DNA from: Syntrophobacterales bacterium
GTDB lineage: Bacteria > Desulfobacterota > Syntrophobacteria > BM002
Length of the DNA: 5,411 nt
Direction of reading: 5' to 3'
Assembly (NCBI GenBank): GCA_030601545.1
Contig: JAUVTM010000149.1
Location: 1-5,411 of the forward strand
Shown here in pieces: positions 1 to 5,201 of the stretch. How positions within the stretch are numbered: position 1 is the stretch's first letter; each line of letters starts with the position of its first letter. The notes beneath the pieces were generated by a model. It saw only the letters and a list, made by a program, of their open reading frames with translations. It did no database searches and was not told the DNA's origin. The position numbers and the translations under genes are program-made.

Positions 1-724
1 CCTTTATTTCATAGCGATACGTGGCCCCTTCCTCCAACTGCGCCGGGGGCTTGGAGACGATCATTGGCGGACTGTTTTGAATGATCACCTTAATGGAAGT
101 ATTGGACTGTCCCCAATCAGTACCATCGAAGGCGACGGCAGCCACTTGTACTTCATCGCCTCTGCGAAAGTAGCGGTTGGCCATAGTTGGACCCTCCGGA
201 CCCACCACGGTCTCACCATTCACTATCCACTCGTACGTATACGTCATCGCGTCATTATCCAGATCTTTCCCACTGGCCACTGCTTTGAGTTCCGCGGTGG
301 AAGTGGGAGGAGCGGGCCCGATGGCTACCCACTCAACAGCCGGCGGAGTATTGCCAATCATAACCACGTCAGCAGTAACCGGGTTTTTGTTACTCCCGGG
401 CTGAACCACCCAGACTTGAACCGAGATGAAATCTCCCCGGTTAAAATGTTTCTTGGCAAGAGCATTCTGAATAGCCCCGGGAATGGGCTGGTCATTTTTC
501 AGCCACTGGTAGCCGAGCCGTGCTTCCGGATCTCCCCGAACTTCCACCTCAGCCTTCAAATTTGAATAACTTGTGGGATTTGCGGGTTCAATCCAAATAA
601 ATCTGACCCTGGCTGTCTCTTCAGCCCCATAGCCGGATTCGGCTGACTCCTGCCTGTCATCAGCCGGTTGACTACAGGAAAAAAATCCCACTGTCAAAAG
701 TAAGATAATCGCTCTGCGGAACAT
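1..724 (-). CDS. Putative lipoprotein with tandem Ig/PKD-like repeats (3' end missing)
   Basis: The window holds the first 241 codons with no stop. Residues 1-16 form a short signal sequence (two Arg, then a hydrophobic run) ending in FFS before Cys17. This is a lipobox-like site, although Phe at -3 is atypical, and a Ser/Glu/Asp-rich linker follows. Two similar repeats then occur, at about 40-128 and 129-220. Both contain a P..PTS motif, a Y-x-W strand (YQWLKND, YEWIVNG), an F-x-RGD motif (HFNRGD, YFRRGD) and a final N-x-PP. A third, different repeat starts near 221 and resembles the beginning of a putative-Ig/cadherin-like domain. DLDND at 154-158 looks like the calcium-loop region of PKD/cadherin-type folds. 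The start is fixed by a GAGGTG ribosome site 4 nt upstream and an in-frame TGA just before it. It is probably anchored in the outer membrane or faces the periplasm. Its function and ligand are unknown. Confidence 0.82.
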   Translation of the reverse strand, partial: MFRRAIILLLTVGFFSCSQPADDRQESAESGYGAEETARVRFIWIEPANPTSYSNLKAEVEVRGDPEARLGYQWLKNDQPIPGAIQNALAKKHFNRGDFISVQVWVVQPGSNKNPVTADVVMIGNTPPAVEWVAIGPAPPTSTAELKAVASGKDLDNDAMTYTYEWIVNGETVVGPEGPTMANRYFRRGDEVQVAAVAFDGTDWGQSNTSIKVIIQNSPPMIVSKPPAQLEEGATYRYEIK

Positions 725-728
725 TTTT

Positions 729-734
729 CACCTC
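729..734 (-). promoter_or_regulatory. Ribosome binding site of the lipoprotein gene
   Basis: GAGGTG on the minus strand lies 4 nt before the ATG at 724-722. The triplet at 730-728, in frame with the gene, is TGA, so no longer in-frame start is possible. A second ATG at 746-744 is out of frame with the gene and opens only a 24-codon frame. Confidence 0.75.
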
Positions 735-746
735 TTCAGTATTCAT

Positions 747-819
747 GGTGTCGGGTGTCAGGTGTCAGGTGTCAGTACTTTGTTTTTTGCCTGACACCTG
801 AACACTGACACCTGAAACC
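747..819. repeat. Inverted pair of heptamer arrays (GGTGTCA family) forming a hairpin
   Basis: The left arm has four 7-bp units (747-774), GGTGTCG once and then GGTGTCA three times. The right arm has four units in the opposite sense (792-819): TGACACC, TGAACAC, TGACACC and TGAAACC. The innermost GGTGTCAG (768-775) pairs perfectly with CTGACACC (791-798) around a 15-nt loop containing a T6 run. Outer units pair with a few mismatches. It fills the gap between the regulator stop and the lipoprotein ribosome site. Read on the minus strand, the hairpin is not followed by a T-run, so it is not a classical terminator. It could slow transcription or shield RNA. Confidence 0.85.
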
Positions 820-859
820 TCCACCCGTACTACCTGGCTGCCAGGGAAAAACCGCTTTC

Positions 860-2239
860 CTACCCGGAAGAGGAATCCAACCCATATGCCTTTATCTTAT
901 AGAGCAGAGCAGGATGGCTGATTTCCAGTATCTTTGAAGCCTGAGTGCGGTTGCCACCGGTTTTTTCCAGAGCCCTCCGAATGAGTGTTCTTTCCAGTCT
1001 CCGGCTGGCTTCCTTTATCGACAGGTTTTCGTCATTCGCCAGATATTCCACGGGTTCCGCTTTTGGTTGCAAATGAGGTGGGAGATCTGCCAACTCGATG
1101 GTACGGCCACCGGTCATGACCATGGCCCGTTCGATGAAGTTCTCCAGTTCCCGCACGTTCCCCGGCCACTCGTAACGCTGGAGGGCGCTGGCGGCAGCGG
1201 GACTGACCCCATCCACCTCTGAATGCAACCGCTTGCTGATTTTCTCTATGAAATGCTGAGTGAGCATGGGTATATCCTCAGAACGTTTGCGCAGGGGCGG
1301 CACCACAACATGGAGAACATTGATGCGATAGTAAAGATCATCCCGGAAAAGGCCATTTTTCACCTCTTCAGCAAGGTCTTTGGTGGTGGCCGCCAGAACC
1401 CGGATATCTATGTTGATGGATTGGGTATCCCCCACCCGCTTTATCTCCCCCTCTTGCAATGCTCTGAGAAGTTTTACCTGCAAGGGTCGCGGCAGTTCGC
1501 CAATTTCGTCCAGAAAAATTGAGCCCCCATGGGCCTCCTGGAAAAGCCCCTTTTTGTCTTTGATGGCATCGGTAAAAGCCCCCTTCTTGTGACCGAAGAG
1601 CTCACTCTCCAGCAAAGTCTCCGGAATCGCACCGCAATTAACTGTAACCATCGGCTTGTCAGCGCGGGAGCTGTTGTAGTGAATGGCTCTGGCGATGAGT
1701 TCTTTGCCTGTTCCGCTTTCCCCGGTAACGAGGACCGAGGTCTTGTACTCGGCCACCTTCTCAATGGTGGCAAAAATCTCCTGCATGGGGGGGCTGCGGC
1801 CAATCATCTGGGCAAAACTATAGCGCTCCCGCACGCTTTGCTGCAGCAACCGGTTCTCTCTGCGTAACCGTTCCCGCTCTTCTGCCTTCCTGAGCGTAAG
1901 CATGATTTCATCGGGCTTGAAAGGTTTGGACACATAGTCATATGCTCCACGTTTCATCGCCTCGATGGCGGTATCCATGGTACCATAGGCGGACATGACG
2001 ATTACCGTAGACTCCAGTTGCATATCCTTGAAATTCTCCAGAAAAGCCATGCCGTCCATGACCGGCATTTTCAAATCACAGAGAATGAGATCATAGAAAC
2101 TCTCAGAGGCGAGGTCCAGACCCTGCTTGCCGTCAGCGGCACTGTCCACCTGGTAGCCCTCTTTCTCCAAGAGCACGGCTAGCATATGGCGCATGTTTTC
2201 TTCATCGTCAATGACGAGAATCCGCTTTTCTTCATTCAT
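860..2239 (-). CDS. Sigma-54-dependent response regulator, NtrC family
   Basis: This 459-residue protein has the full NtrC layout. The receiver domain spans about 5-120, with acidic pocket Asp11/Asp12, phosphoacceptor Asp55 (CDLKMP), Ser83 and Lys105. An Arg/Glu-rich linker helix (120-140) leads to the AAA+ domain at about 143-385. That domain shows Walker A GESGTGKE (173-180), Walker B FLDE (242-245), an arginine-finger region FRDDLYYR (298-305) and sensor II WPGNVREL (358-365). A Fis-type helix-turn-helix ends the protein (about 408-453, GGNRTQASKIL then SHPALLYKIK). The sigma-54-contact loop reads GAFTDA (220-225) instead of the usual GAFTGA. The ATG at 2239 has AAGGT 6 nt upstream. Phosphorylation should trigger oligomerisation and ATP-driven opening of sigma-54 promoters. 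The kinase upstream on the same strand is the likely partner. Target genes are unknown. Confidence 0.96.
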   Translation of the reverse strand: MNEEKRILVIDDEENMRHMLAVLLEKEGYQVDSAADGKQGLDLASESFYDLILCDLKMPVMDGMAFLENFKDMQLESTVIVMSAYGTMDTAIEAMKRGAYDYVSKPFKPDEIMLTLRKAEERERLRRENRLLQQSVRERYSFAQMIGRSPPMQEIFATIEKVAEYKTSVLVTGESGTGKELIARAIHYNSSRADKPMVTVNCGAIPETLLESELFGHKKGAFTDAIKDKKGLFQEAHGGSIFLDEIGELPRPLQVKLLRALQEGEIKRVGDTQSINIDIRVLAATTKDLAEEVKNGLFRDDLYYRINVLHVVVPPLRKRSEDIPMLTQHFIEKISKRLHSEVDGVSPAAASALQRYEWPGNVRELENFIERAMVMTGGRTIELADLPPHLQPKAEPVEYLANDENLSIKEASRRLERTLIRRALEKTGGNRTQASKILEISHPALLYKIKAYGLDSSSG

Positions 2240-2284
2240 TGAATTACCTTACTCGTCTTGGATAACGCCATTCAGTGCATAGCA

Positions 2285-2297
2285 GGCTGCTGAAAAA
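2285..2297 (+). repeat. GGCTGCTGAAAAA box beside the interrupted composite repeat
   Basis: GGCTGCTGAAAAA here and GGCTGATGAAAAA at 5019-5031 differ by one base. Each lies 18-29 bp to the left of a copy of the composite palindromic repeat, and both read in plus orientation although the composites are opposite. Short boxes of this type often mark the ends of small mobile elements, but I could not find a matching partner end. Confidence 0.4.
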
Positions 2298-2315
2298 GCC
2301 TGGAAACGGCCCAAG

Positions 2316-2452
2316 CGTCATACCGGACGAGACGAAGTCGAGATCCGTGGTTCGACAGGCTCACCACCCTGAGCGAAGTCGAAGGGGTATCCAGTAGACT
2401 ATTGTTTCTTTCTAGATTCCGGATAGTCGCTTCGCGACTTCCGGAATGACGG
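2316..2452 (-). repeat. Composite palindromic repeat, copy A, interrupted
   Basis: This is two palindromes back to back. The first (2316-2347 plus 2387-2397) starts CGTCATACCGG and ends GTATCCAGTAG. The second (2412-2452) is a strong hairpin: ATTCCGGA (2416-2423) and AGTCGC (2425-2430) pair with GCGACT (2434-2439) and TCCGGAAT (2440-2447) around a TTC loop. The reverse complement of the whole block matches 5061-5155 in order, in both palindromes and in the A-rich spacer. Copy A differs by an extra 39 nt (2348-2386). It lies in the gap between the kinase and regulator genes. Confidence 0.85.
2348..2386. repeat. 39-nt palindromic insertion inside composite repeat copy A
   Basis: This segment is absent from copy B, where ATCCG runs straight into GTATCC. 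It folds as a hairpin: TTCGAC (2351-2356) pairs with GTCGAA (2378-2383), and GCTCA (2359-2363) with TGAGC (2370-2374). The pattern resembles a palindromic repeat common in many bacterial intergenic regions (TTCGAC, GCTCA, then TGAGC, GTCGAA). Because its boundaries share G residues with the target, the exact ends are ambiguous by one or two bases, and there is at most a 1-2 bp target duplication. Confidence 0.75.
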
Positions 2453-2465
2453 ACTTAGTTCAGAC

Positions 2466-2490
2466 CGTAGGGCGGGTCACCGCACCCGCC
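2466..2490 (+). repeat. Hairpin repeat, family GTAGGGCSGGT, copy 1
   Basis: GGCGGGT (2471-2477) pairs perfectly with ACCCGCC (2484-2490) around a 6-nt loop. The leader CGTAGGGC is shared with copy 2 on the other strand. It is the first of three related hairpins within 140 bp. Confidence 0.8.
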
Positions 2491-2522
2491 ATAAAGTCTT
2501 TCGTTGATGAATTCCCACCTCC

Positions 2523-2547
2523 GGCCGGTACTGTGACCGGCCCTACG
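2523..2547 (-). repeat. Hairpin repeat, family GTAGGGCSGGT, copy 2
   Basis: GGCCGGT (2523-2529) pairs perfectly with ACCGGCC (2536-2542) around a 6-nt loop. Read on the minus strand it begins CGTAGGGCCGGTCAC, matching copy 1 at all but one position over this stretch. Confidence 0.8.
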
Positions 2548-2581
2548 AATCATAGTTCTCTGCCTGCTTTCTACTTCCTTC

Positions 2582-2606
2582 GGCCGGCACGGAGGCCGGC
2601 CCCACC
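2582..2606 (-). repeat. Hairpin repeat, family GTAGGGCSGGT, copy 3
   Basis: GGCCGGC (2582-2588) pairs with GCCGGCC (2595-2601) around a 6-nt loop. Read on the minus strand it begins GGTGGGGCCGGCCTCCG and is a more diverged member of the same family. Stem and loop lengths are identical to copies 1 and 2. Confidence 0.72.
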
Positions 2607-2620
2607 GGATTATTGAAAAA

Positions 2621-2711
2621 TAACGAACTTCGAAAAACGAATTCTGAATGAAGAATTCTTGATATCCGGTTCGTAATTCGAAATTCCTTGTTCGATATTC
2701 ATCATTCTCCA
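2621..2711. repeat. Inverted heptamer arrays (NNNCGAA arm, TTCGNNN arm)
   Basis: Ninety-one bases divide exactly into thirteen 7-bp units. The first five end in GAA (for example TAACGAA, CTTCGAA, AAACGAA). Most of the remaining eight begin with TTC (for example TTCGTAA, TTCGAAA, TTCGATA). The phase is kept across the centre, which is the perfect palindrome AAGAATTCTT (2651-2660). The arms can pair at the GAA/TTC columns of most units with mismatches between them. This A/T-rich structure lies between the kinase stop and the regulator start. Confidence 0.75.
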
Positions 2712-2730
2712 ATGCCCTATGCGTACTTTG

Positions 2731-2758
2731 CAACGGACAACGGACTACCGACTACTGA
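2731..2758 (+). repeat. Heptamer array, CAACGGA family, copy 1
   Basis: Four 7-bp units in phase: CAACGGA twice, then CTACCGA and CTACTGA. The same family recurs at 5202-5229 in the same orientation. Confidence 0.8.
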
Positions 2759-2782
2759 CGCGCAGCCAGATCATTCCCTTTG

Positions 2783-2852
2783 CCAACTGCCCGCTGCCCT
2801 CTGCCTGCTGCCTACTGCCTGCTGCTCTCTGCCTGCTGCCTTCTGCTCTCTC
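2783..2852 (+). repeat. Heptamer array, CCTNCTG family, overlapping the kinase 3' end
   Basis: Ten consecutive 7-bp units fit the pattern C-Y-N-N-C-T-G, most often CCTGCTG, with the last unit degenerate (CTCTCTC). The array covers the last 13 codons and the stop of the kinase gene and continues about 30 bp past it. The kinase stop TAG is supplied by one variant unit, CCTACTG at 2811-2817 (CAGTAGG on the coding strand). Confidence 0.88.
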
Positions 2853-4518
2853 CTGTCCGCTGCTTGGAATCTTGCTCGGAAACGGGCAACCAGATAGATA
2901 CCTTGGTCTCCTCCCCGGAGCGGCTACTCAACTCCATGCGCCCCCCCAGTGTCTCAATAATCTGGATACTCACCGACAACCCCAAACCAGTACCTTTACC
3001 CGCCTCTTTGGTGGTAAAAAAAGGATCAAAAACCCTTTCCTGGTCTTCCTGAGTGATGCCGACTCCGGTGTCAGCGAATTGGATTTCGATCCAGCGATCC
3101 TCAGTGGTTCCATGAATTCGCCGGAGATGGCTGAAATCTGTTGCAATCGGATCTGTGCTCCGACGCAGAGGCTTGCTGCCAACGTCCTTTTTCACCAGAC
3201 TCTCCCCGGCAAAAGACCTGGTGTGAACCCGCAGTTGACCTCCCTGAGGTCGCTCATTGGTAGCCTCCATAGCATCTGCAGCATTTACCATCAGGTTCAG
3301 GAATACCTGCTTGAGCTGATCTGCCTTGGCAAAAACCGTATCCGATTCAGCCTTGAGTTCGAGGACCACCTCTATTTCTTGTTTCCTAAATTCATGATCC
3401 AAAACAGCCAGGGTCTCCTGAATCAGGGGATGAACCGGGATGACCTGCCTTTCCCCGGGACCCGGGCGAGAGAAATCCAGCAGTTGCCTGATGGTCTGGT
3501 TAATACGCTGGATCTCCGTTGACATGCGGTTGATCAGTTCCAAGCGCTCAGTCTCGTCAATGTCCTTTCTTTGCAGGAGTTCCAAGTACCCCAAAACGAT
3601 GCCGATGGGGTTACCAATCTCGTGGGCAATGCCCGCCGCCAACCGGCCGACTGAGGCCAACTTCTCACTGAATATAACTTCCTGCTGGGCTCTTTTCAGT
3701 TCCAGGTTTGTTTGCTCCAGGGAGATGACATGCTGACGGAGTTCCTCTTTGTTCTCTGCCAACCTCTGCAGCATAGCGTTGAGTGCTTGGGACAGCTTTC
3801 CCAACTCGTTCTGCTCTCCTGCGCTTACATCGGGTATTTTATCTCCCTCCTGGAAACCATCGGCGGTCTGTACCAACTGCTGCACCGGCTTGACCACTAG
3901 TTTGGAAAACATATAGGTGCCGAATGCTACGAGAATCAGAATATCCAGAACTATATAGAATAGCAGGAGTTTTTGGGATCGCCCCAAACTACGACGCACG
4001 TCCGCCAGCGACGCCTCCAAGCGGAGCGCCCCTATTACTTTCCTGTCGCGGGCAAGGGGGGCAGCAAGTATGATCTTTTCTGGCAGCTGCTGCCAGAACG
4101 CTTTGGGGGACGGGGAGAAGGAGACGCTCTCCAGCCCGAGCCGTATTACCCGCTGGAGCTCAGGCACTGGCCGTTGCTGATTCGGCTCCTGCCCTGGCCT
4201 GGGATATACCACCATACCGTTTTGGTCGGTCACGGTGATCTTCCACCTGGTCATCGTTTCCAGGGGTTCGCCTTGAAAGCCGTCCAGCAGCGAACTGCTA
4301 CTGCTGAGGTCAATCCTGTCGCGGCTCGAGCCGAGAGGGCTAGTGAGTAACTGTTCCAATGAACTCTTGAGCAGTAACCCCTGCTCAACCTTGGCCTGGA
4401 CCAGGTCGCGCTGGCTCACCTTGAGCATGACCATGCCAATCAATAGCATGGCTGAAGCCATCAAAAAGGTGAGGCTCAAGACCACCTTTGTTCTCAGGCT
4501 CGTCTGAAAGAGGTTCAT
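2812..4518 (-). CDS. Membrane-bound sensor histidine kinase (HAMP, HisKA, HATPase)
   Basis: A 568-residue kinase. Two membrane spans (about 12-33 and 183-205) enclose an extracytoplasmic sensor of roughly 150 residues. Its ITVTDQNGMVVYP and VIGALRLEASL strands suggest a Cache-like fold. A HAMP linker follows (about 206-260), then a short coiled coil. The HisKA domain has phosphoacceptor His299 in HEIGNP. The ATPase domain shows the N box (NLMVNAADA, Asn408/Asn412), G1 DTGVG (483-487), F box FDPFF (497-501) and G2 GKGTGLGL (507-514). About 37 extra residues (435-473) separate the N and G1 boxes, longer than usual. Residues 556-568 are encoded by a heptamer repeat array and are probably a non-functional tail. 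The start ATG has GGAAAG 10 nt upstream inside a predicted hairpin loop. Its partner is most likely the NtrC-type regulator downstream. The signal is unknown, and there is no PAS domain. Confidence 0.95.
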   Translation of the reverse strand: MNLFQTSLRTKVVLSLTFLMASAMLLIGMVMLKVSQRDLVQAKVEQGLLLKSSLEQLLTSPLGSSRDRIDLSSSSSLLDGFQGEPLETMTRWKITVTDQNGMVVYPRPGQEPNQQRPVPELQRVIRLGLESVSFSPSPKAFWQQLPEKIILAAPLARDRKVIGALRLEASLADVRRSLGRSQKLLLFYIVLDILILVAFGTYMFSKLVVKPVQQLVQTADGFQEGDKIPDVSAGEQNELGKLSQALNAMLQRLAENKEELRQHVISLEQTNLELKRAQQEVIFSEKLASVGRLAAGIAHEIGNPIGIVLGYLELLQRKDIDETERLELINRMSTEIQRINQTIRQLLDFSRPGPGERQVIPVHPLIQETLAVLDHEFRKQEIEVVLELKAESDTVFAKADQLKQVFLNLMVNAADAMEATNERPQGGQLRVHTRSFAGESLVKKDVGSKPLRRSTDPIATDFSHLRRIHGTTEDRWIEIQFADTGVGITQEDQERVFDPFFTTKEAGKGTGLGLSVSIQIIETLGGRMELSSRSGEETKVSIWLPVSEQDSKQRTGESRRQQAESSRQ

Positions 4519-4519
4519 A

Positions 4520-4544
4520 GGGATTTGTCTTTCCGCAAAATCCC
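4520..4544 (-). promoter_or_regulatory. Hairpin presenting the kinase ribosome site
   Basis: On the kinase mRNA strand GGGATTT (4544-4538) is the perfect complement of AAATCCC (4526-4520), giving a 7-bp stem ending one base before the ATG. The 11-nt loop contains the only plausible Shine-Dalgarno, GGAAAG (4534-4529). The upstream half of the stem also belongs to the outer arm of the 93-bp fold-back element, which offers a competing partner. Confidence 0.5.
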
Positions 4545-4630
4545 CCCTAACCCCCCTTTATCAAAGGGGGGAACTTAAGCGGATCACTTCAGAATCTCCC
4601 CCTTTTGTAAAGGGGGATCGAGGGGGATTT
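4538..4630. repeat. 93-bp C/G-rich fold-back element (MITE-like)
   Basis: Outer arms AAATCCCCC (4538-4546) and GGGGGATTT (4622-4630) are perfect inverted repeats. Inside are two hairpins, CCCCCCTTT/AAAGGGGGG (4551-4571, 3-nt loop) and CCCCCTTT/AAAGGGGG (4598-4616, 3-nt loop), separated by a 26-bp spacer. The whole can fold into a cruciform-like three-way structure. Elements with this AAATCCCCC...TTTATCAAAGGGGGG pattern are recurrent in several environmental bacterial genomes. It lies in the kinase leader, ending 19 bp upstream of its start codon. Confidence 0.85.
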
Positions 4631-4650
4631 CTTTCAATTAAGTTCCTTTC

Positions 4651-4684
4651 GCTGCTAGTGAGCAGCACTACCTATTTAAATAGG
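4651..4684. other. Small hairpin and 14-bp perfect palindrome upstream of the kinase
   Basis: GCTGCT (4651-4656) pairs with AGCAGC (4661-4666) around AGTG. Directly after it CCTATTTAAATAGG (4671-4684) is a perfect palindrome. The second could be a dimeric-regulator operator, being just downstream of the candidate kinase promoter, or simply part of repeat debris. No regulator can be named. Confidence 0.4.
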
Positions 4685-4692
4685 TCTTGGAA

Positions 4693-4722
4693 ATTCTACA
4701 AAATATTGAGAAGATATTGCAA
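4693..4722 (-). promoter_or_regulatory. Candidate sigma-70-type promoter for the kinase
   Basis: On the minus strand TTGCAA (4722-4717) and TAGAAT (4698-4693) are separated by 18 bp. The -10 matches the consensus at five of six positions; the -35 is weaker. It would give a leader of about 170 nt that carries the palindrome and the fold-back element. Support is sequence resemblance only. Confidence 0.3.
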
Positions 4723-4769
4723 TGCAAAGTCCACAATATCCCAAGTAATCATATGCAACAGGCGTGCCT

Positions 4770-4961
4770 AGCCCGGATATTTCATGAATTGCTGTTGCGA
4801 GACCGTGGAGAGGTCTGTGCCACCGGGCAACCGTCCCGCGACACCGCGGGATTGGTTCCGAGGCGTACTGAACAGTACGTCGCAGGGTCCGACACCCGAG
4901 GACGCCCGGAAGGACGGTCATATCCGCGGTCGCAGCAGGCCATTCATGAAATATCCGGGCT
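4770..4961. mobile_element. 192-bp element with 20-bp perfect inverted ends and an RNA-like branched interior
   Basis: The ends AGCCCGGATATTTCATGAAT (4770-4789) and its exact complement (4942-4961) are perfect. Pairing continues inward with bulges (4790-4809 with 4923-4937). Inside, CCGGGC (4823-4828) pairs with GCCCGG (4904-4909) and closes three hairpins: 4829-4857 (TCCCGCG/CGCGGGA stem, ACAC loop), 4862-4881 (GGCGTACTG/CAGTACGTC) and 4885-4897 (GGGT/ACCC). It encodes no credible protein. A non-autonomous transposable element (MITE) is the simplest reading, but the interior looks like a structured RNA. No clear target duplication is visible, and I cannot name a parent transposon. Confidence 0.7.
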
Positions 4962-4997
4962 GGCAGGCGCATAGGGAATACCTAGCTGGCAGCCAAG

Positions 4998-5011
4998 ACT
5001 AGGCACTAGGC
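4998..5011 (+). repeat. Heptamer pair, ACTAGGC
   Basis: Two perfect tandem copies of ACTAGGC, a minimal member of the same 7-bp repeat class seen elsewhere in the window. On its own it would be unremarkable. Confidence 0.5.
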
Positions 5012-5018
5012 ACCACCG

Positions 5019-5031
5019 GGCTGATGAAAAA
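5019..5031 (+). repeat. GGCTGATGAAAAA box beside the intact composite repeat
   Basis: It differs by one base from the box at 2285-2297 and, like it, lies just to the left of a composite palindromic repeat (29 bp before copy B). It may be an element boundary. Confidence 0.4.
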
Positions 5032-5060
5032 CTCAATATTTTTAGTGCGAGCAGCCAATT

Positions 5061-5155
5061 CCGTCATTCCGGAAGGCGCGAAGCGACTGTCCGGAATCCA
5101 GAAAAAAGGCGGCTACTGGATACCGGATCTCGGCTTCGCCTCGTCCGGTATGACG
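5061..5155 (+). repeat. Composite palindromic repeat, copy B, uninterrupted
   Basis: Palindrome 1 (5061-5101) pairs ATTCCGGA (5066-5073) with TCCGGAAT (5090-5097) around a GCG-rich inner stem. Palindrome 2 (5113-5155) pairs ATACCGGA with TCCGGTAT. The order, the A-rich spacer and both palindromes match the reverse complement of 2316-2452 without its 39-nt insertion. It is intergenic; the open frame across it is only translated repeat. Confidence 0.87.
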
Positions 5156-5169
5156 ATTGTCTATTGTCT
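5156..5169 (+). repeat. Heptamer pair, ATTGTCT
   Basis: Two perfect tandem ATTGTCT units directly abut the right end of composite repeat copy B. Confidence 0.5.
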
Positions 5170-5201
5170 GCTGCAAAGCAAGAGCGAGGAGAAATCTTCT
5201 G

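Noticed and set aside
77..565. Plus-strand open frame of 162 codons
   Set aside because: It is antisense to the lipoprotein, whose signal sequence, ribosome site and internal repeats support the minus strand.
722..746. Small upstream reading frame from ATG at 746
   Set aside because: It is only 24 codons, without a ribosome site, and overlaps the lipoprotein start in another frame.
747..819. Intrinsic terminator of the regulator gene
   Set aside because: The hairpin is long, but on the transcribed strand no T-run follows it; the A/T run is in the loop.
2455..2733. Minus-strand open frame of 92 codons
   Set aside because: It consists of translated hairpin repeats and heptamer arrays and has no ribosome site.
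2783..2852. CRISPR array
   Set aside because: Units are contiguous 7-mers with no spacers; none of the repeats in the window has repeat-spacer structure.
2719..3522. Plus-strand open frame of 267 codons
   Set aside because: It runs antisense to the kinase catalytic domains and starts in heptamer repeats, giving a low-complexity start.
4811..4826. TGGCAC on the minus strand as a sigma-54 -24 box
   Set aside because: The base stretch five positions on is TCTCC, without the required GC-containing -12 element. TGGCAG stretches near 4961 and 4988 fail in the same way.
4676..5002. Overlapping open frames on both strands
   Set aside because: They arise from the fold-back element, which stays open in several frames; no domain or ribosome site is visible.
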